Part shown: positions 44,967-53,846 of the stretch, in pieces
Layout of the letters: every line of letters begins with the position of its first letter
How positions within the stretch are numbered: position 1 is the first letter of the stretch
NCBI RefSeq assembly: GCF_000332355.1
Contig: NZ_KB235958.1
Location: forward strand, 3,496,191-3,560,190
Source of the DNA: Baaleninema simplex PCC 7105
Lineage (GTDB): Bacteria; Cyanobacteriota; Cyanobacteriia; Cyanobacteriales; Geitlerinemataceae
Length of the DNA: 64,000 bases
Direction: 5' to 3'
Notes under the pieces: generated by a model
Databases searched by the model: none
What the model was told of the DNA's origin: nothing
What the model saw: only the letters and a program-made list of their open reading frames with translations
Translations under genes and position numbers: made by a program

Positions 44967-45527
44967 TTAGGCGGTGACGATCGCGCCGTGTTGCCGCAAC
45001 TCTTCCTCGGTGTCGGCGGTGAGTCCGATGGTATGGACGAACTTCGCGGCGTTCACCAAGGCTTGACTCAACAACGTATCGTTGAGGTTCGCTTCCCGTA
45101 AGTCCGCCCGGTTGAAATTGGTTCGATCGAGTTGTGCGTCGACGAGATTGGCGCGGAACAGGTTCGCCTGACTCAAATCGGCAAAACTTAAGTTGGCGTG
45201 GCTGAGATCGACACCGCCTAAGTCTGCACCGCTCAAATCCGCTCCGCTGAGATTCGCCCCGCTGAGGTTCGCCCCGCTGAGATTCGCCCCGCTGAGGTTC
45301 GCCCCGCTGAGGTTCGCACAATACAGGTTGACGCCGATGAGAGTGGCATTAAACAGTGTCACGCCCAGCAGGTTGGCGCGAAACAGGTTTGCTCCAAACA
45401 GGTTTGTGCGGAAAAAGCTTGCGCCGCTTAAGTCTGCGCCGTTGAGATCGGCTCGGAACAAGTCGAGATCGCGGAAGTTCCGTTGTCCGGCAGCGTATTG
45501 TTCTAGTAATTCTTGGGCATCTATCAT
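44967..45527 (-). CDS. Pentapeptide-repeat protein
   Basis: This 186-residue protein consists largely of A(D/N)LxX pentapeptides between about residues 21 and 160 (DLNGADLSGASFFRTNLFGANLFR as an example, in pieces; four nearly identical SGANL units in the middle). These repeats fold into a right-handed beta-helix. The DNA of the middle units is also tandemly repeated with a 15-bp period. The function is unknown; some relatives protect DNA gyrase. Confidence 0.85.
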   Translation of the reverse strand: MIDAQELLEQYAAGQRNFRDLDLFRADLNGADLSGASFFRTNLFGANLFRANLLGVTLFNATLIGVNLYCANLSGANLSGANLSGANLSGANLSGADLSGADLGGVDLSHANLSFADLSQANLFRANLVDAQLDRTNFNRADLREANLNDTLLSQALVNAAKFVHTIGLTADTEEELRQHGAIVTA

Positions 45528-45724
45528 AAAGTTTCCGAAAGAAGCCTTTTAACTCGTTAGATCTCTATTGTGTCGGTTCGATCGCGTCTGTGGGGATACT
45601 GTTATCTTTTCTCAACAACCCCGCTGGAATTTGAGATTTCACATGGGGAAACCTCGAAAAACCGTCCGGCTTTTACAATAAATAAAGACCCCCTCGACTA
45701 TGGGCGTTTGGGAGATGTCCAGAT

Positions 45725-46285
45725 ATGGTACGAGCATCGTCGGAACCGCTGACGCTAGACGCGTTTCTGCAACAACCCGAGACGACCCCCGCCAGCGAGT
45801 ATATCGACGGGCGATCGATTCAAAAACCCATGCCCCAGGGGAAACACAGTACGCTGCAAGGAGAACTCGTCGCGGCGATTAACGCCATCGTTAAGCTGAA
45901 AGCTGTCGCGCGGGCGTTTCCCGAGTTGCGCTGTACCTTCGGCGGGCGATCGCTCGTTCCCGATATTGCCGTGTTTGTGGCGTCTCGCATTCCCCGCGAC
46001 GAAAATGGAGAAGTGGCGAATCGGTTTTCCATCGCGCCGGATTGGGCGATCGAAATTCTCTCCCCGGAACAAAATCAAACTCGCGTCACGAAAAATCTCC
46101 TTCACAGCTTGCGTCACGGAACGCGCCTCGGTTGGCTTGTCGATCCCGAAGAGAAAACGGTGTTTGTCTACGCACCTGAGCGAGAAATTGAGGTGTTCGA
46201 CGAACCCGATGCGTGGGTTCAAGTGCCGGATTTTGCCAGCGAATTTCGGTTGACGGTGAAGGAATTGTTCGATTGGCTGTTTTGA
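45725..46285 (+). CDS. Uma2-family (DUF820) putative endonuclease
   Basis: This 186-residue protein has the Uma2 pattern: LTLDAFLQQPETTPASEYIDG, IQKPMPQGKHSTLQGEL, CTFGGRSLVPDIAVF and APDWAIEILSPEQNQTRV, ending EFRLTVKELFDWLF. It is a close paralogue of the gene at 61087 and only distantly related to that at 11763. The role of these proteins is not established. Confidence 0.88.
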   Translation: MVRASSEPLTLDAFLQQPETTPASEYIDGRSIQKPMPQGKHSTLQGELVAAINAIVKLKAVARAFPELRCTFGGRSLVPDIAVFVASRIPRDENGEVANRFSIAPDWAIEILSPEQNQTRVTKNLLHSLRHGTRLGWLVDPEEKTVFVYAPEREIEVFDEPDAWVQVPDFASEFRLTVKELFDWLF

Positions 46286-46334
46286 CACTCTGTTGTAGCC
46301 CTGCCAGCTTTCGATCGATCCTTCTTGTCGCATA

Positions 46335-46367
46335 AGATCCCCGGCATCTCCAAGATGCCGGGGATCT
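46335..46367. repeat. 33-bp hairpin repeat (copy 3)
   Basis: AGATCCCCGGCATCT / AGATGCCGGGGATCT with loop CCA, between the Uma2 gene and the convergent radical SAM gene. It may act as a transcription stop there. Confidence 0.85.
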
Positions 46368-46410
46368 GGTGGCGTTATGGCGTATCAGACGGGGTTTTAG
46401 GCAATCTGGC

Positions 46411-47997
46411 TTAACCCACACCAGCTAGGGATTTTTGAGGAGGGCGATCGCCCATCGGGGCGCTGAGTGCTTCTTCGAGTTCCGCACAACCCAACCGTTC
46501 TTCGAGAACGTCCATCACTTCCCGTCCGAAGTCGTGGGGATCGCGCTGCCATGCTTCTAAACAGACTTCGCCGAAAAACGATCCCAAGGGTTCGGGATTC
46601 CACAGCAATTTCCGCGCCGTCCACGGCATCATACTCATGGGATCGTAATCCGGTTTCAAAATGCCTTTATCGAGAGCGTAGTCTTCTAAGTGGGTGTGAG
46701 GTTGCAAGCCGATGAAGAAAATCGCCGGTTCGACTTTATCTCGACCGAAAATCCGTTCGAGTTCCCGGTGATAGGCGATCGTCTGACGGATGGTGTCGTA
46801 GGTTTCGTCAATGACGTTAAAGGAGTAGTTGACGGAGACGAGATCGTTGAATCCCGCCGCTTTGAGATCGCGGCAGTTTTGCAAGACGACGCGCAGGTTG
46901 TACCCCATCCGCATCTTCCGAACCAGTTCTTGAGACCCGCTGGTGATGCCGATCTCGAAGTAGTTCATCCCCGTTTTCACCATTAAATCGCACAGTTCGG
47001 GGTTGAGGTTGTCCGCCCGGATGTACGCAGCCCAATGTATATCCTCCATCCCAGAATCGAGGATTTTTTGTAGCAGTTCGATCGCGTCGTTAATGTAGCG
47101 ACGGGCGGGGATAAACTGGGCGTCGGTAAACCAAAAGTTGCGAATGCCGCGATCGTACAGTTGCCGAATTTCTTTAACCACTTCATCGGCAGGGTTGACG
47201 CGAACTTGTTTCCCTTCGATGACGGTATAAACGCAGTAGCAACAGTTATGAGGACAGCCCCGTTTGGTTTGAACGCCGATGTAAAAGTCGCGATCTTGGA
47301 AGTAATAGTCGAATTCCGGCCAGATGCGGGCAATGTAATCGTAATTACAGGCCGTTTTTTCGATGGGGGTGGGTTTTTCGTGAATTAACCGTTCTCGAGG
47401 CGTGGTTTCTCCAGCGACGTAACAGCGTTCGTCTTGGAATTCTTGTCCGCGAACCAGGCGTTCGAGGAGGGTTTCTCCTTCTCCGACGGAGACGATGGTT
47501 CCTTTGGGTAGGCTGTTTCCCAGTTGTTCGTAAAACACGCTCACCGCCCCGCCGCCGACGACGCAACGGGCTTCGGGGTGATACTTACGGGCCTGTTTGA
47601 GACCTCCCCGAATCAGGCTGGTGTTGCGCCAGAGTTCGCCGTAGTAAGAGGCAGCCAGACGCAAACCGCCGAAAGCACCCCGAAGTTTCACGAGGGGATT
47701 GTTGGCGTAGTAAAACTCGAACGCGTTTTGCAGGGGGTTGCCGCCACGTCCGCCAACCGGGGCGTAAATTTGAATGTCTCGCCAGGAAAAGACAAGCAGT
47801 TGGGGTTTGAAATCGTCGATGCTGGCTTCGAGAGCGCCCTTGTAGTCGAGGGGAGGAACTGCGCCGAGGTCGAAAATTCGCTGGTCGAGATGGGGGAAAA
47901 GCTTGTGTAGGAAATCTGCTAGGTAGACGACGCCGATGGGGAAGATGGGATTACACGGCAGACGGACGTATAACACCCGCTCGATTTTCGTACTCAT
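46411..47997 (-). CDS. B12-binding-domain radical SAM protein
   Basis: This 528-residue protein has an N-terminal cobalamin-binding-like fold (YVRLPCNPIFPIGVVYLADFL; VVGGGAVSVFYEQLG; VSVGEGETLLERLV). The radical-SAM core has the cluster motif CPHNCCYC, then HWAAYIRADNLNPELCDLMV and YFEIGITSGSQELVRKMRMGY, as in the elongator/B12 class. The substrate is unknown; proteins of this type occur widely in cyanobacteria. The ATG at 47997 is preferred over the one six codons upstream. Confidence 0.85.
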   Translation of the reverse strand: MSTKIERVLYVRLPCNPIFPIGVVYLADFLHKLFPHLDQRIFDLGAVPPLDYKGALEASIDDFKPQLLVFSWRDIQIYAPVGGRGGNPLQNAFEFYYANNPLVKLRGAFGGLRLAASYYGELWRNTSLIRGGLKQARKYHPEARCVVGGGAVSVFYEQLGNSLPKGTIVSVGEGETLLERLVRGQEFQDERCYVAGETTPRERLIHEKPTPIEKTACNYDYIARIWPEFDYYFQDRDFYIGVQTKRGCPHNCCYCVYTVIEGKQVRVNPADEVVKEIRQLYDRGIRNFWFTDAQFIPARRYINDAIELLQKILDSGMEDIHWAAYIRADNLNPELCDLMVKTGMNYFEIGITSGSQELVRKMRMGYNLRVVLQNCRDLKAAGFNDLVSVNYSFNVIDETYDTIRQTIAYHRELERIFGRDKVEPAIFFIGLQPHTHLEDYALDKGILKPDYDPMSMMPWTARKLLWNPEPLGSFFGEVCLEAWQRDPHDFGREVMDVLEERLGCAELEEALSAPMGDRPPQKSLAGVG

Positions 47998-48015
47998 TTT
48001 GAAAACGCTTTTCAC

Positions 48016-48542
48016 ATATCTTTACTTTTTAAGATAGCACCAACTTTTCCTCGAGGGTGGCGATCCTCTGCCCTGACGAGGCGATGTTTTTGGCAGGTGA
48101 AGGGCGATCGTCCGAACAGATGGCGATCGTTTGGGATCGCAGGCGGTTGAGGGCGATAAATTGGAGAGAAACGAAAGTCTCGGCTTTGCGGCTAGCTGAA
48201 ACGGGAAAAGGTCAGAGCGAACCGTTGTTAGGTCGAGAAAAGAGCGATTGAAAATCTAGAAAAAATCTTTAGAGCGTTCCGAAAGAAACTCAGACCGCGT
48301 AAAATGGTCTGCGGCAACCTTACTAACATTTAATTACCGCGATCCCAACCCACATCCGCGATCTAAGGCTCGATCGCCAAAAATCTTGCTGTTTTACGCA
48401 AAAACACCGAGTCGTTCGTTAGGGCGATCGCAATTTCTAACACTTGGTATTCGCTTTTACAGCCATCTGGGATCGCGAGGTGTTAGGCTTTCAGGTATAA
48501 CAATCGATCGACTTTTGAAGAAAGCACGTTTCTCAAACAATC
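48016..48542. other. Intergenic region, no supported gene
   Basis: No gene with family support. A 64-codon plus-strand frame at 48057-48251 has no recognisable features. The region before 48543 presumably carries the promoter of the DUF1830 gene. Confidence 0.45.
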
Positions 48543-48932
48543 ATGGCTCAGATTCTCGATCCCTTACCCAAAAACAGCGCTAATCCCCTTCTCTGCTGCT
48601 ACATCAACGCGACCAGCCAAATCCAAGTCGCTCGCATTACCAATATTCCTAACTGGTATTTCGAGCGGGTGGTGTTCCCCGGACAGCGCTTGGTATTTGA
48701 GGCATTGCCCCACGCTCAACTCGAGATTCACACGGGCATGATGGCCAGTTCGATCCTTTCCGATACGATTCCTTGCAATCGCTTGACGGTTACAACTGAA
48801 TCTAACGGTATTGAGGATTCTACCCCAAAAGAGGACACACACACTGTAAAGAATTGTGAAGATCCGTTTGGGGGAGGGTCGCAATCTTCGACGAACGGCG
48901 AGAAGGAACCTGCTTTAGCCTCAGTTGAATAA
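48543..48932 (+). CDS. DUF1830 domain-containing protein
   Basis: This 129-residue protein has the DUF1830 domain at about residues 10-85: NPLLCCYINATSQIQVARITN, then NWYFERVVFPGQRLVFEALPHAQLEIHTG. The family is found almost only in cyanobacteria and has no known function. The C-terminal 40 residues are low-complexity and polar. Confidence 0.88.
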   Translation: MAQILDPLPKNSANPLLCCYINATSQIQVARITNIPNWYFERVVFPGQRLVFEALPHAQLEIHTGMMASSILSDTIPCNRLTVTTESNGIEDSTPKEDTHTVKNCEDPFGGGSQSSTNGEKEPALASVE

Positions 48933-49129
48933 TCGAAACCCTTTAATTAAGTATTCATTAAAGGTTTTATCGAAACGGTGTGAGGGAGTGTGAGCGTGTC
49001 GTCTCGATTGGAGACTCAGAACGACTCAAAAGGCAAGCGATCGCGACATCGATCGCGACGCCGTGCTGGATTGCAAAAGAACTAACAAGGTAAGATCCGA
49101 GGGAACCTCGCAAGTCAGAGGCGAAACCC

Positions 49130-49567
49130 TTGGATCTTCCTTCATTTTTATGGCTGTGGCGTATCGCCGCTTGGTCGATGGGGCTGTCGCTAACCGCCTA
49201 CGTCCTCCTCGGAATAACCGGAGGCTGGATGTTCGCTACCCGAACTCAGAAAAAACCCCGTCCGAAGGGTTTGCGCCTCGCCCATCTCATCCTGGGGGGA
49301 ACGTTGGTGACGCTGGTGTTGCTGTTGCTGACGATCGGGATTGTCGGAACCCTGGGTTACTACGGGAATTTAGGACATTCGGCGCATCTTCCGGCTGGGT
49401 TGGTGGTGGTGGCGTTAGTTCTGGTGTCGGTGGTCAGTGGGTTGCGAATCCACGCCAAACGCCCCGATATGCGTCGCCTGCACGTCGCGACTAACGTACT
49501 GTTGTTCGTCGCCTTCGCCGCCGTGTCGTGGACGGGGTGGAGCGTCGTGCAAAAATATTTGCCTTAA
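49130..49567 (+). CDS. DUF4079 domain-containing membrane protein
   Basis: This 145-residue membrane protein has four helices (about 10-30, 50-78, 85-105, 115-138), with LRLAHLILGGTLVTLVLLLLTIG and RRLHVATNVLLFVAFAAVSWTGW pieces typical of the DUF4079 family. His residues in the second and last helices recall cytochrome b561-like proteins, but haem binding is not shown. The start is TTG at 49130. It is 41 bases before the next membrane protein and probably co-transcribed. Confidence 0.75.
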   Translation: MDLPSFLWLWRIAAWSMGLSLTAYVLLGITGGWMFATRTQKKPRPKGLRLAHLILGGTLVTLVLLLLTIGIVGTLGYYGNLGHSAHLPAGLVVVALVLVSVVSGLRIHAKRPDMRRLHVATNVLLFVAFAAVSWTGWSVVQKYLP

Positions 49568-49608
49568 GTTAAGTTAAGTGAACTTAACGAGTTTAAGGTG
49601 CGATCGCC

Positions 49609-50172
49609 GTGTCTGAAACGCCAGTCTCCGAACCTTCTATTTTCCGCATTTCTCCGTTAATCCGCGCGACCCTCATCGGGTTGTATGTTGCCTTGACGGT
49701 TCCGCTTCCGTTTTTGGCGGAGGTGACTGAGGCGTCGGTTCCCCCCGCGTTGTTGTGGGTGGGAATTGCGATCGGGTTTGTGGCGTTGTACGGGGTATTG
49801 GGAGAACGGGTGGTTCTCGACGAGGCGGGAATTGGTGTCAGTTATCCTCGCTGGTTTCCTGGTTTTTTGCGGAAAGGTTGGTTTCTTCCGTGGAAGGAGG
49901 TTCGGGCATTGAAGCCTCGCAGTACGGGACAAGGGGGACTCGTGTATTATTTTGTGGGCGAGTCGGATCGGGCGTATTTGTTACCGATGCGCGTGGTGGG
50001 GTTCTCGAAGTTGGTGCAGCAGGTGGAGGCGAAAACGGGAATCGATACTCGCGACGTTCGCCCTTTGGCACAACCTTGGATGTATTTGATTTTGTTGGGG
50101 TTGACGCTGCTGTTGTTGGGGGTGGATAGTTGGGCGATCGTGAACGCGAGTTCGATGTCAGGATTGGGGTAA
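49609..50172 (+). CDS. Conserved membrane protein with PH-like domain
   Basis: This 187-residue protein starts with GTG at 49609. Two membrane helices (about 18-35, 45-62), a soluble segment (about 65-130, VVLDEAGIGVSYPRWFPG .. LPWKEVRALKPRSTG) and a last helix (about 155-175) form the layout of bacterial PH-like (DUF-type) membrane proteins. The function is unknown. Confidence 0.65.
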   Translation: MSETPVSEPSIFRISPLIRATLIGLYVALTVPLPFLAEVTEASVPPALLWVGIAIGFVALYGVLGERVVLDEAGIGVSYPRWFPGFLRKGWFLPWKEVRALKPRSTGQGGLVYYFVGESDRAYLLPMRVVGFSKLVQQVEAKTGIDTRDVRPLAQPWMYLILLGLTLLLLGVDSWAIVNASSMSGLG

Positions 50173-50226
50173 TATCACCCCATCAGACACAGAGGAAGGA
50201 CACAGAGAGGGTTGGAACCCAGAACG

Positions 50227-50610
50227 TTATCCTAACTCGTACCCCATATCGACCCAATAGTGCCAATCTTCGATGCACTGGCGGCGTTCTAAGTTGTCGT
50301 CGTCTTCCAAACAGCGAATTTCCGACAGCGGTACGGAAAATTCGTCTTCTTCCGTATCTTCGGCGTAGCGAATTTCTACGTACATCTCGCCCATGCACTC
50401 TTCCTCGGCTGCCATTGCGACGACTTCGACGATATCGAGTTTTTGTGGGTTATCGCGATTTCCCTGGGTTATCCACTGGGCGGAAAAGGGAAAATCGAGG
50501 CGATCGTCTAAGTAAACGTACCACCCCATCGCCTGTTCTTCGGGGGTGTAGGCATCGACGACGATCTCGTAATCGATGCGATGTTCTCGTTCCGTATTGC
50601 GATCGCCCAT
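50227..50610 (-). CDS. ccbP: CcbP-like calcium-binding protein
   Basis: This is a 127-residue, strongly acidic protein. The start EREHRIDYEIVVDAYTPEEQAMGWYVYL and later AEEECMGEMYVEIRY resemble cyanobacterial CcbP. In Anabaena, CcbP binds calcium and its breakdown releases calcium during heterocyst formation. CcbP proteins also occur in non-heterocystous cyanobacteria, so the gene does not itself indicate heterocysts. Confidence 0.82.
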   Translation of the reverse strand: MGDRNTEREHRIDYEIVVDAYTPEEQAMGWYVYLDDRLDFPFSAQWITQGNRDNPQKLDIVEVVAMAAEEECMGEMYVEIRYAEDTEEDEFSVPLSEIRCLEDDDNLERRQCIEDWHYWVDMGYELG

Positions 50611-50715
50611 GACTCGACCTCCTCAACGGGTTTTGGCGGTAATTTTGGTCTGCCATTAGTGTAGACGAAACCTCGGTACGATAGGAGATGGCAACCCCCA
50701 GGATGCGAGACGAAG

Positions 50716-51402
50716 ATGGCACGTGGCGATCAAATTTACGTTATCCGTCCGTTTTTTAACCTCGACGGCGTCTACGAACACCACGGAATCGACTGTGGCG
50801 ACGGGAGCGTGATTCATTATTCCAAGCGGGAACCGGACGCGACGGTTCGACGGACTTCGGCGATCGAGTTTACGCAAAATCACTCGGTGTACGTGCGGGA
50901 GTATCCCGCTTGTTACATTGCGGAGACGGCGATACAACGGGCGGAAAGCCGCTTGGGAGAGCGTCGCTACAATTTGATTTACAACAACTGCGAACACTTC
51001 GCGACTTGGTGTAAAACGGGCATTAGCGACAGCAAGCAAATTCGCAACTTCGCACCGTTGCTGTCTCGCCTCGATCCGCAATCGCTTAATATTCCGATTA
51101 TCGAGTCAGTTGAAGACGGACACCAGCAAGACGCCCCGCGACTGTTCGATAACGCTCTCGGCGAGATTAAGGTGGCGTGGGACGACGTACAACCTCAGTA
51201 CAACCAAGCGGTGCAGGAAATGAAGGCTTGGGATGCTGTCGCCCGCAAAGCCCTCGAACGCGATCGCGAGGATTTAGCTCGGGCTGCACTGTTTCGCAAG
51301 CGAAAATACAAGCACAAAGCCGCCGATCTCAAACAACATCTCGATCGCCTCGCGGAAATGACGGAAATGTTGGTGCGCGATCGCCGAGATTTAACTCCTT
51401 AA
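50716..51402 (+). CDS. LRAT-domain protein with PspA-like C-terminal helix
   Basis: This is a 228-residue fusion. Residues of about 1-105 form an LRAT/NlpC-P60-like domain: YEHHGIDCGDGSVIHY with His23 and His34 and RYNLIYNNCEHFATWC with the nucleophile Cys92. Residues of about 165-215 form a helical segment (WDAVARKALERDREDLARAAL, RKRKYKHKAADLKQHLDRL) that closely resembles the PspA/Vipp1 core motif 'KGREDLARAAL..K'. LRAT-type enzymes transfer acyl groups between phospholipids or proteins. A role at damaged membranes is an inference. Confidence 0.78.
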   Translation: MARGDQIYVIRPFFNLDGVYEHHGIDCGDGSVIHYSKREPDATVRRTSAIEFTQNHSVYVREYPACYIAETAIQRAESRLGERRYNLIYNNCEHFATWCKTGISDSKQIRNFAPLLSRLDPQSLNIPIIESVEDGHQQDAPRLFDNALGEIKVAWDDVQPQYNQAVQEMKAWDAVARKALERDREDLARAALFRKRKYKHKAADLKQHLDRLAEMTEMLVRDRRDLTP

Positions 51403-51809
51403 CTGTAAAAAAATATTAAATTTGCAGTATATATTTGGCTTGTACGCCCTATATGTGCTAGTCAATTTACCGGCACGAAACGAGATCCCCGTTCGCTGTC
51501 GCGCGTTCGAGCCGGGCGGATCGGATTTTGAAGTGTAACGTTGAGGTGAGACGCTCAGAGGCGATCGCGATCGAGGTGTCTCAACCGTCACAAAAATCCC
51601 CTCAATCCCGCACGGGCGTTTAACCCTGACGTGATAATATGAATAACTGTTACGCGCGACTCAGCATCGCGCTCTCGTGTATCGGGGTCTCGTGAGATGC
51701 GACCCTCACCAGCGTTACGATTTCCAGCGCGAAGCCTGGAAACGGCAACGATTAAACAACGATACCGTTTGTTAAGGGAAATCACATAACATAATACGCG
51801 AGTAGCTCA
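51403..51809. other. Intergenic region upstream of petC
   Basis: Moderately AT-rich near 51403-51440; no gene recognised. It should carry the petCA promoter; a purine-rich segment just before the start (AATACGCGAGTAGC) gives a weak ribosome binding site. Confidence 0.45.
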
Positions 51810-52352
51810 ATGACTCAAGCTTCAGGACCTGCAGACGTCCCCTCCATGGGACGACGGCAATTTATGAACTTCCTCACGTTTGGGGCAGTCACCGGCACGG
51901 CACTCGGTGCGCTCTACCCAGTCGTGAATTACTTTATTCCCCCCTCGAGCGGTGGTAGCGGCGGCGGCATCGTCGCCAAAGATGCCCTCGGCAACGACAT
52001 CCAAGCCAGCGAATTTCTGGCCAAACATAACGTCGGCGATCGCGTGTTAGCCCAAGGCTTCAAAGGCGATCCCACCTACATCGTCGTCGAAGGTGCTAAC
52101 GCCATCAGCGATTACGGCATCAACGCCGTTTGCACCCATCTCGGCTGTGTCGTGCCTTGGAACGCTAGCGCCGAAAAATTCATCTGCCCCTGCCACGGAT
52201 CGCAATACGATAAAACCGGAAAAGTGGTTCGCGGTCCGGCACCGTTGTCCCTGGCCTTGGTTCACGTCGATGTTTCCGAAGACGACAACGTGACGTTGAC
52301 CCAGTGGACGGAAGAAGATTTCCGAACCAACGAAGATCCCTGGTGGACGTAA
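51810..52352 (+). CDS. petC: Cytochrome b6-f complex Rieske iron-sulfur subunit
   Basis: This is a 180-residue subunit of the b6f complex, which transfers electrons from plastoquinol to plastocyanin or cytochrome c6. An N-terminal anchor ([21 protein letters not shown], in pieces; a twin-arginine-like RR is included) is followed by a Gly hinge and the cluster-binding loops CTHLGC (108-113) and CPCHGS (126-131). petA follows 89 bases after the stop, the usual petCA arrangement. Confidence 0.97.
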   Translation: MTQASGPADVPSMGRRQFMNFLTFGAVTGTALGALYPVVNYFIPPSSGGSGGGIVAKDALGNDIQASEFLAKHNVGDRVLAQGFKGDPTYIVVEGANAISDYGINAVCTHLGCVVPWNASAEKFICPCHGSQYDKTGKVVRGPAPLSLALVHVDVSEDDNVTLTQWTEEDFRTNEDPWWT

Positions 52353-52441
52353 AAGATGGCGAGATGGAAACCCTCGTCATCTCGTCAACTCGTTTGCCCG
52401 AACACGCTAGCCCTCGAAAGAAGAGAACGTTGTCACAACCG

Positions 52442-53431
52442 ATGAAATACAATCGTGCATTGGCGAGATGGCATCGCCGCGTTGCACCGTTAGCGAAAGG
52501 ACTGCTGGTGGCGGTCGCGGCCGTCGCGGTGTTCCTGACCAGCGACCTCGTCGCCCCTCAAGCTGCGGCCGCTTATCCGTTCTGGGCGCAACAGACCGCC
52601 CCAGAAACTCCCCGCGAAGCGACCGGACGCATCGTCTGTGCGAACTGTCACTTAGCGTCCAAACCGACGGAAGTTGAAGTTCCCCAGTCCGTTTTACCCG
52701 ACACCGTCTTTAAAGCGGTCGTGAAAGTGCCTTACGACACCAGTGTCCAACAGGTTCTCGGCGATGGAAGCAAAGGCGGTTTGAATGTGGGTGCGGTGCT
52801 GATGCTGCCCGAAGGCTTCAAAATCGCCCCTGAAGATCGCATTTCCGAAGAACTCAAAGAAGAAACCGAAGGGCTGTTTTATCAAACTTACAGCCCCGAA
52901 CAGGAAAATATCGTTCTGATCGGACCTCTGCCCGGTGACGACCATCAGGAGTTGGTGTTCCCGGTGCTGTCTCCCGACCCCCGTACTGATAAATCTGTTA
53001 ATTTCGGTAAATTCTCCGTTCATGCCGGTGGAAACCGCGGCCGCGGTCAGGTGTATCCTGCCGGAAACAATAGTAATAACGTCGCTTACAAAACTGCCAG
53101 CGGTGGTGTGGTGACAAAAATTTCGCCGGTTGAAGCAGGCGGTTACGAAGTTACGCTGAAAACTAACGACGGTGAAGAAGTCGTCGAAACGATTCCGCCA
53201 GGTCCGGAAATCCTCGTGTCTGAAGGTCAGCAAGTGGCGGCTGGAGAAGTCTTGACCACCGACCCCAACGTAGGCGGTTTCGGTCAAAAGGATACTGAAA
53301 TCGTGTTACAAAGTGCGACTCGCATTAAAGGATTGCTGGCGTTCTTCGCCATCGTCATTTTGTCGCAAATTATGTTGGTGTTGAAGAAGAAACAGGTCGA
53401 GAAAGTTCAAGCGGCAGAAATGAACTTCTAA
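52442..53431 (+). CDS. petA: Cytochrome f
   Basis: This is a 329-residue apocytochrome f. The signal sequence is [20 protein letters not shown] and ends near PQAAAA, so the mature protein begins YPFWAQQT with the Tyr whose amino group ligates the haem. The haem motif is CANCH. The long beta-rich luminal domain includes [14 protein letters not shown], and a C-terminal anchor [20 protein letters not shown] closes it. The ATG at 52442 is preferred over an in-frame start 46 codons earlier, which would overlap the petC stop. Confidence 0.96.
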   Translation: MKYNRALARWHRRVAPLAKGLLVAVAAVAVFLTSDLVAPQAAAAYPFWAQQTAPETPREATGRIVCANCHLASKPTEVEVPQSVLPDTVFKAVVKVPYDTSVQQVLGDGSKGGLNVGAVLMLPEGFKIAPEDRISEELKEETEGLFYQTYSPEQENIVLIGPLPGDDHQELVFPVLSPDPRTDKSVNFGKFSVHAGGNRGRGQVYPAGNNSNNVAYKTASGGVVTKISPVEAGGYEVTLKTNDGEEVVETIPPGPEILVSEGQQVAAGEVLTTDPNVGGFGQKDTEIVLQSATRIKGLLAFFAIVILSQIMLVLKKKQVEKVQAAEMNF

Positions 53432-53469
53432 GACTGGTTCGACGCGACATTTTAATAACATCAAGGATT

Positions 53470-53507
53470 AGGGCGTTTCCGTGTTTTGGGGAAACGTCCT
53501 TTTTTTT
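53470..53507 (+). terminator. Terminator of the petCA operon
   Basis: AGGGCGTTTCC pairs with GGAAACGTCCT and is followed by eight T. It lies 39 bases after the petA stop. Confidence 0.85.
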
Positions 53508-53634
53508 GGCGCGTGAAGTGGAAGCGGGCGGAAAATATCCGATAAGTTCAAAGTTTTTCACCACAGAGACACAGAGGACACAGAGGTTCTGACTGGAAAA
53601 TGAGAGACTTCTTTCAAACAGATATCGGGAAAAC

Positions 53635-53668
53635 AGATCCCCGGCATCTCCCAAGATGCCGGGGATCT
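53635..53668. repeat. 34-bp hairpin repeat (copy 4)
   Basis: AGATCCCCGGCATCT / AGATGCCGGGGATCT, same 15-bp stem, with a 4-base loop CCCA instead of 3. Confidence 0.85.
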
Positions 53669-53846
53669 AGCTGTTTCTCTAGCTGTTTCGGAGGTCTCTG
53701 TGCATCGTTCCCTTTCCATCTCGGAAATAGGGTTTCTCCGGGCGAGGTCTCGATCGCTCTGCTCGAGAAATGGTATAAATCATTAACAACTGGTTAAGTG
53801 AAAATCTTTTGCAAACTTCTGAAGCTTTAACAAGTTTTATCAAACT

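Larger units (their letters stand above)
53432..53846. other. Intergenic region after petA
   Basis: It holds the petA terminator, a copy of the 33-bp hairpin repeat at 53635, and repeated ACAGAGGACACAGAGG units near 53567-53586. The promoter of the next hydrolase gene lies nearer 53800. No gene. Confidence 0.55.

Noticed and set aside
45193..45552. Plus-strand frame opposite the pentapeptide gene
   Set aside because: It is the mirror of the repeated pentapeptide codons (repeated Ala-Pro-Leu-Arg-Phe) and not a real protein.
50227..50610. CcbP as evidence for heterocysts
   Set aside because: CcbP-like proteins occur in cyanobacteria without heterocysts, and no het, pat or nif gene is in the window.
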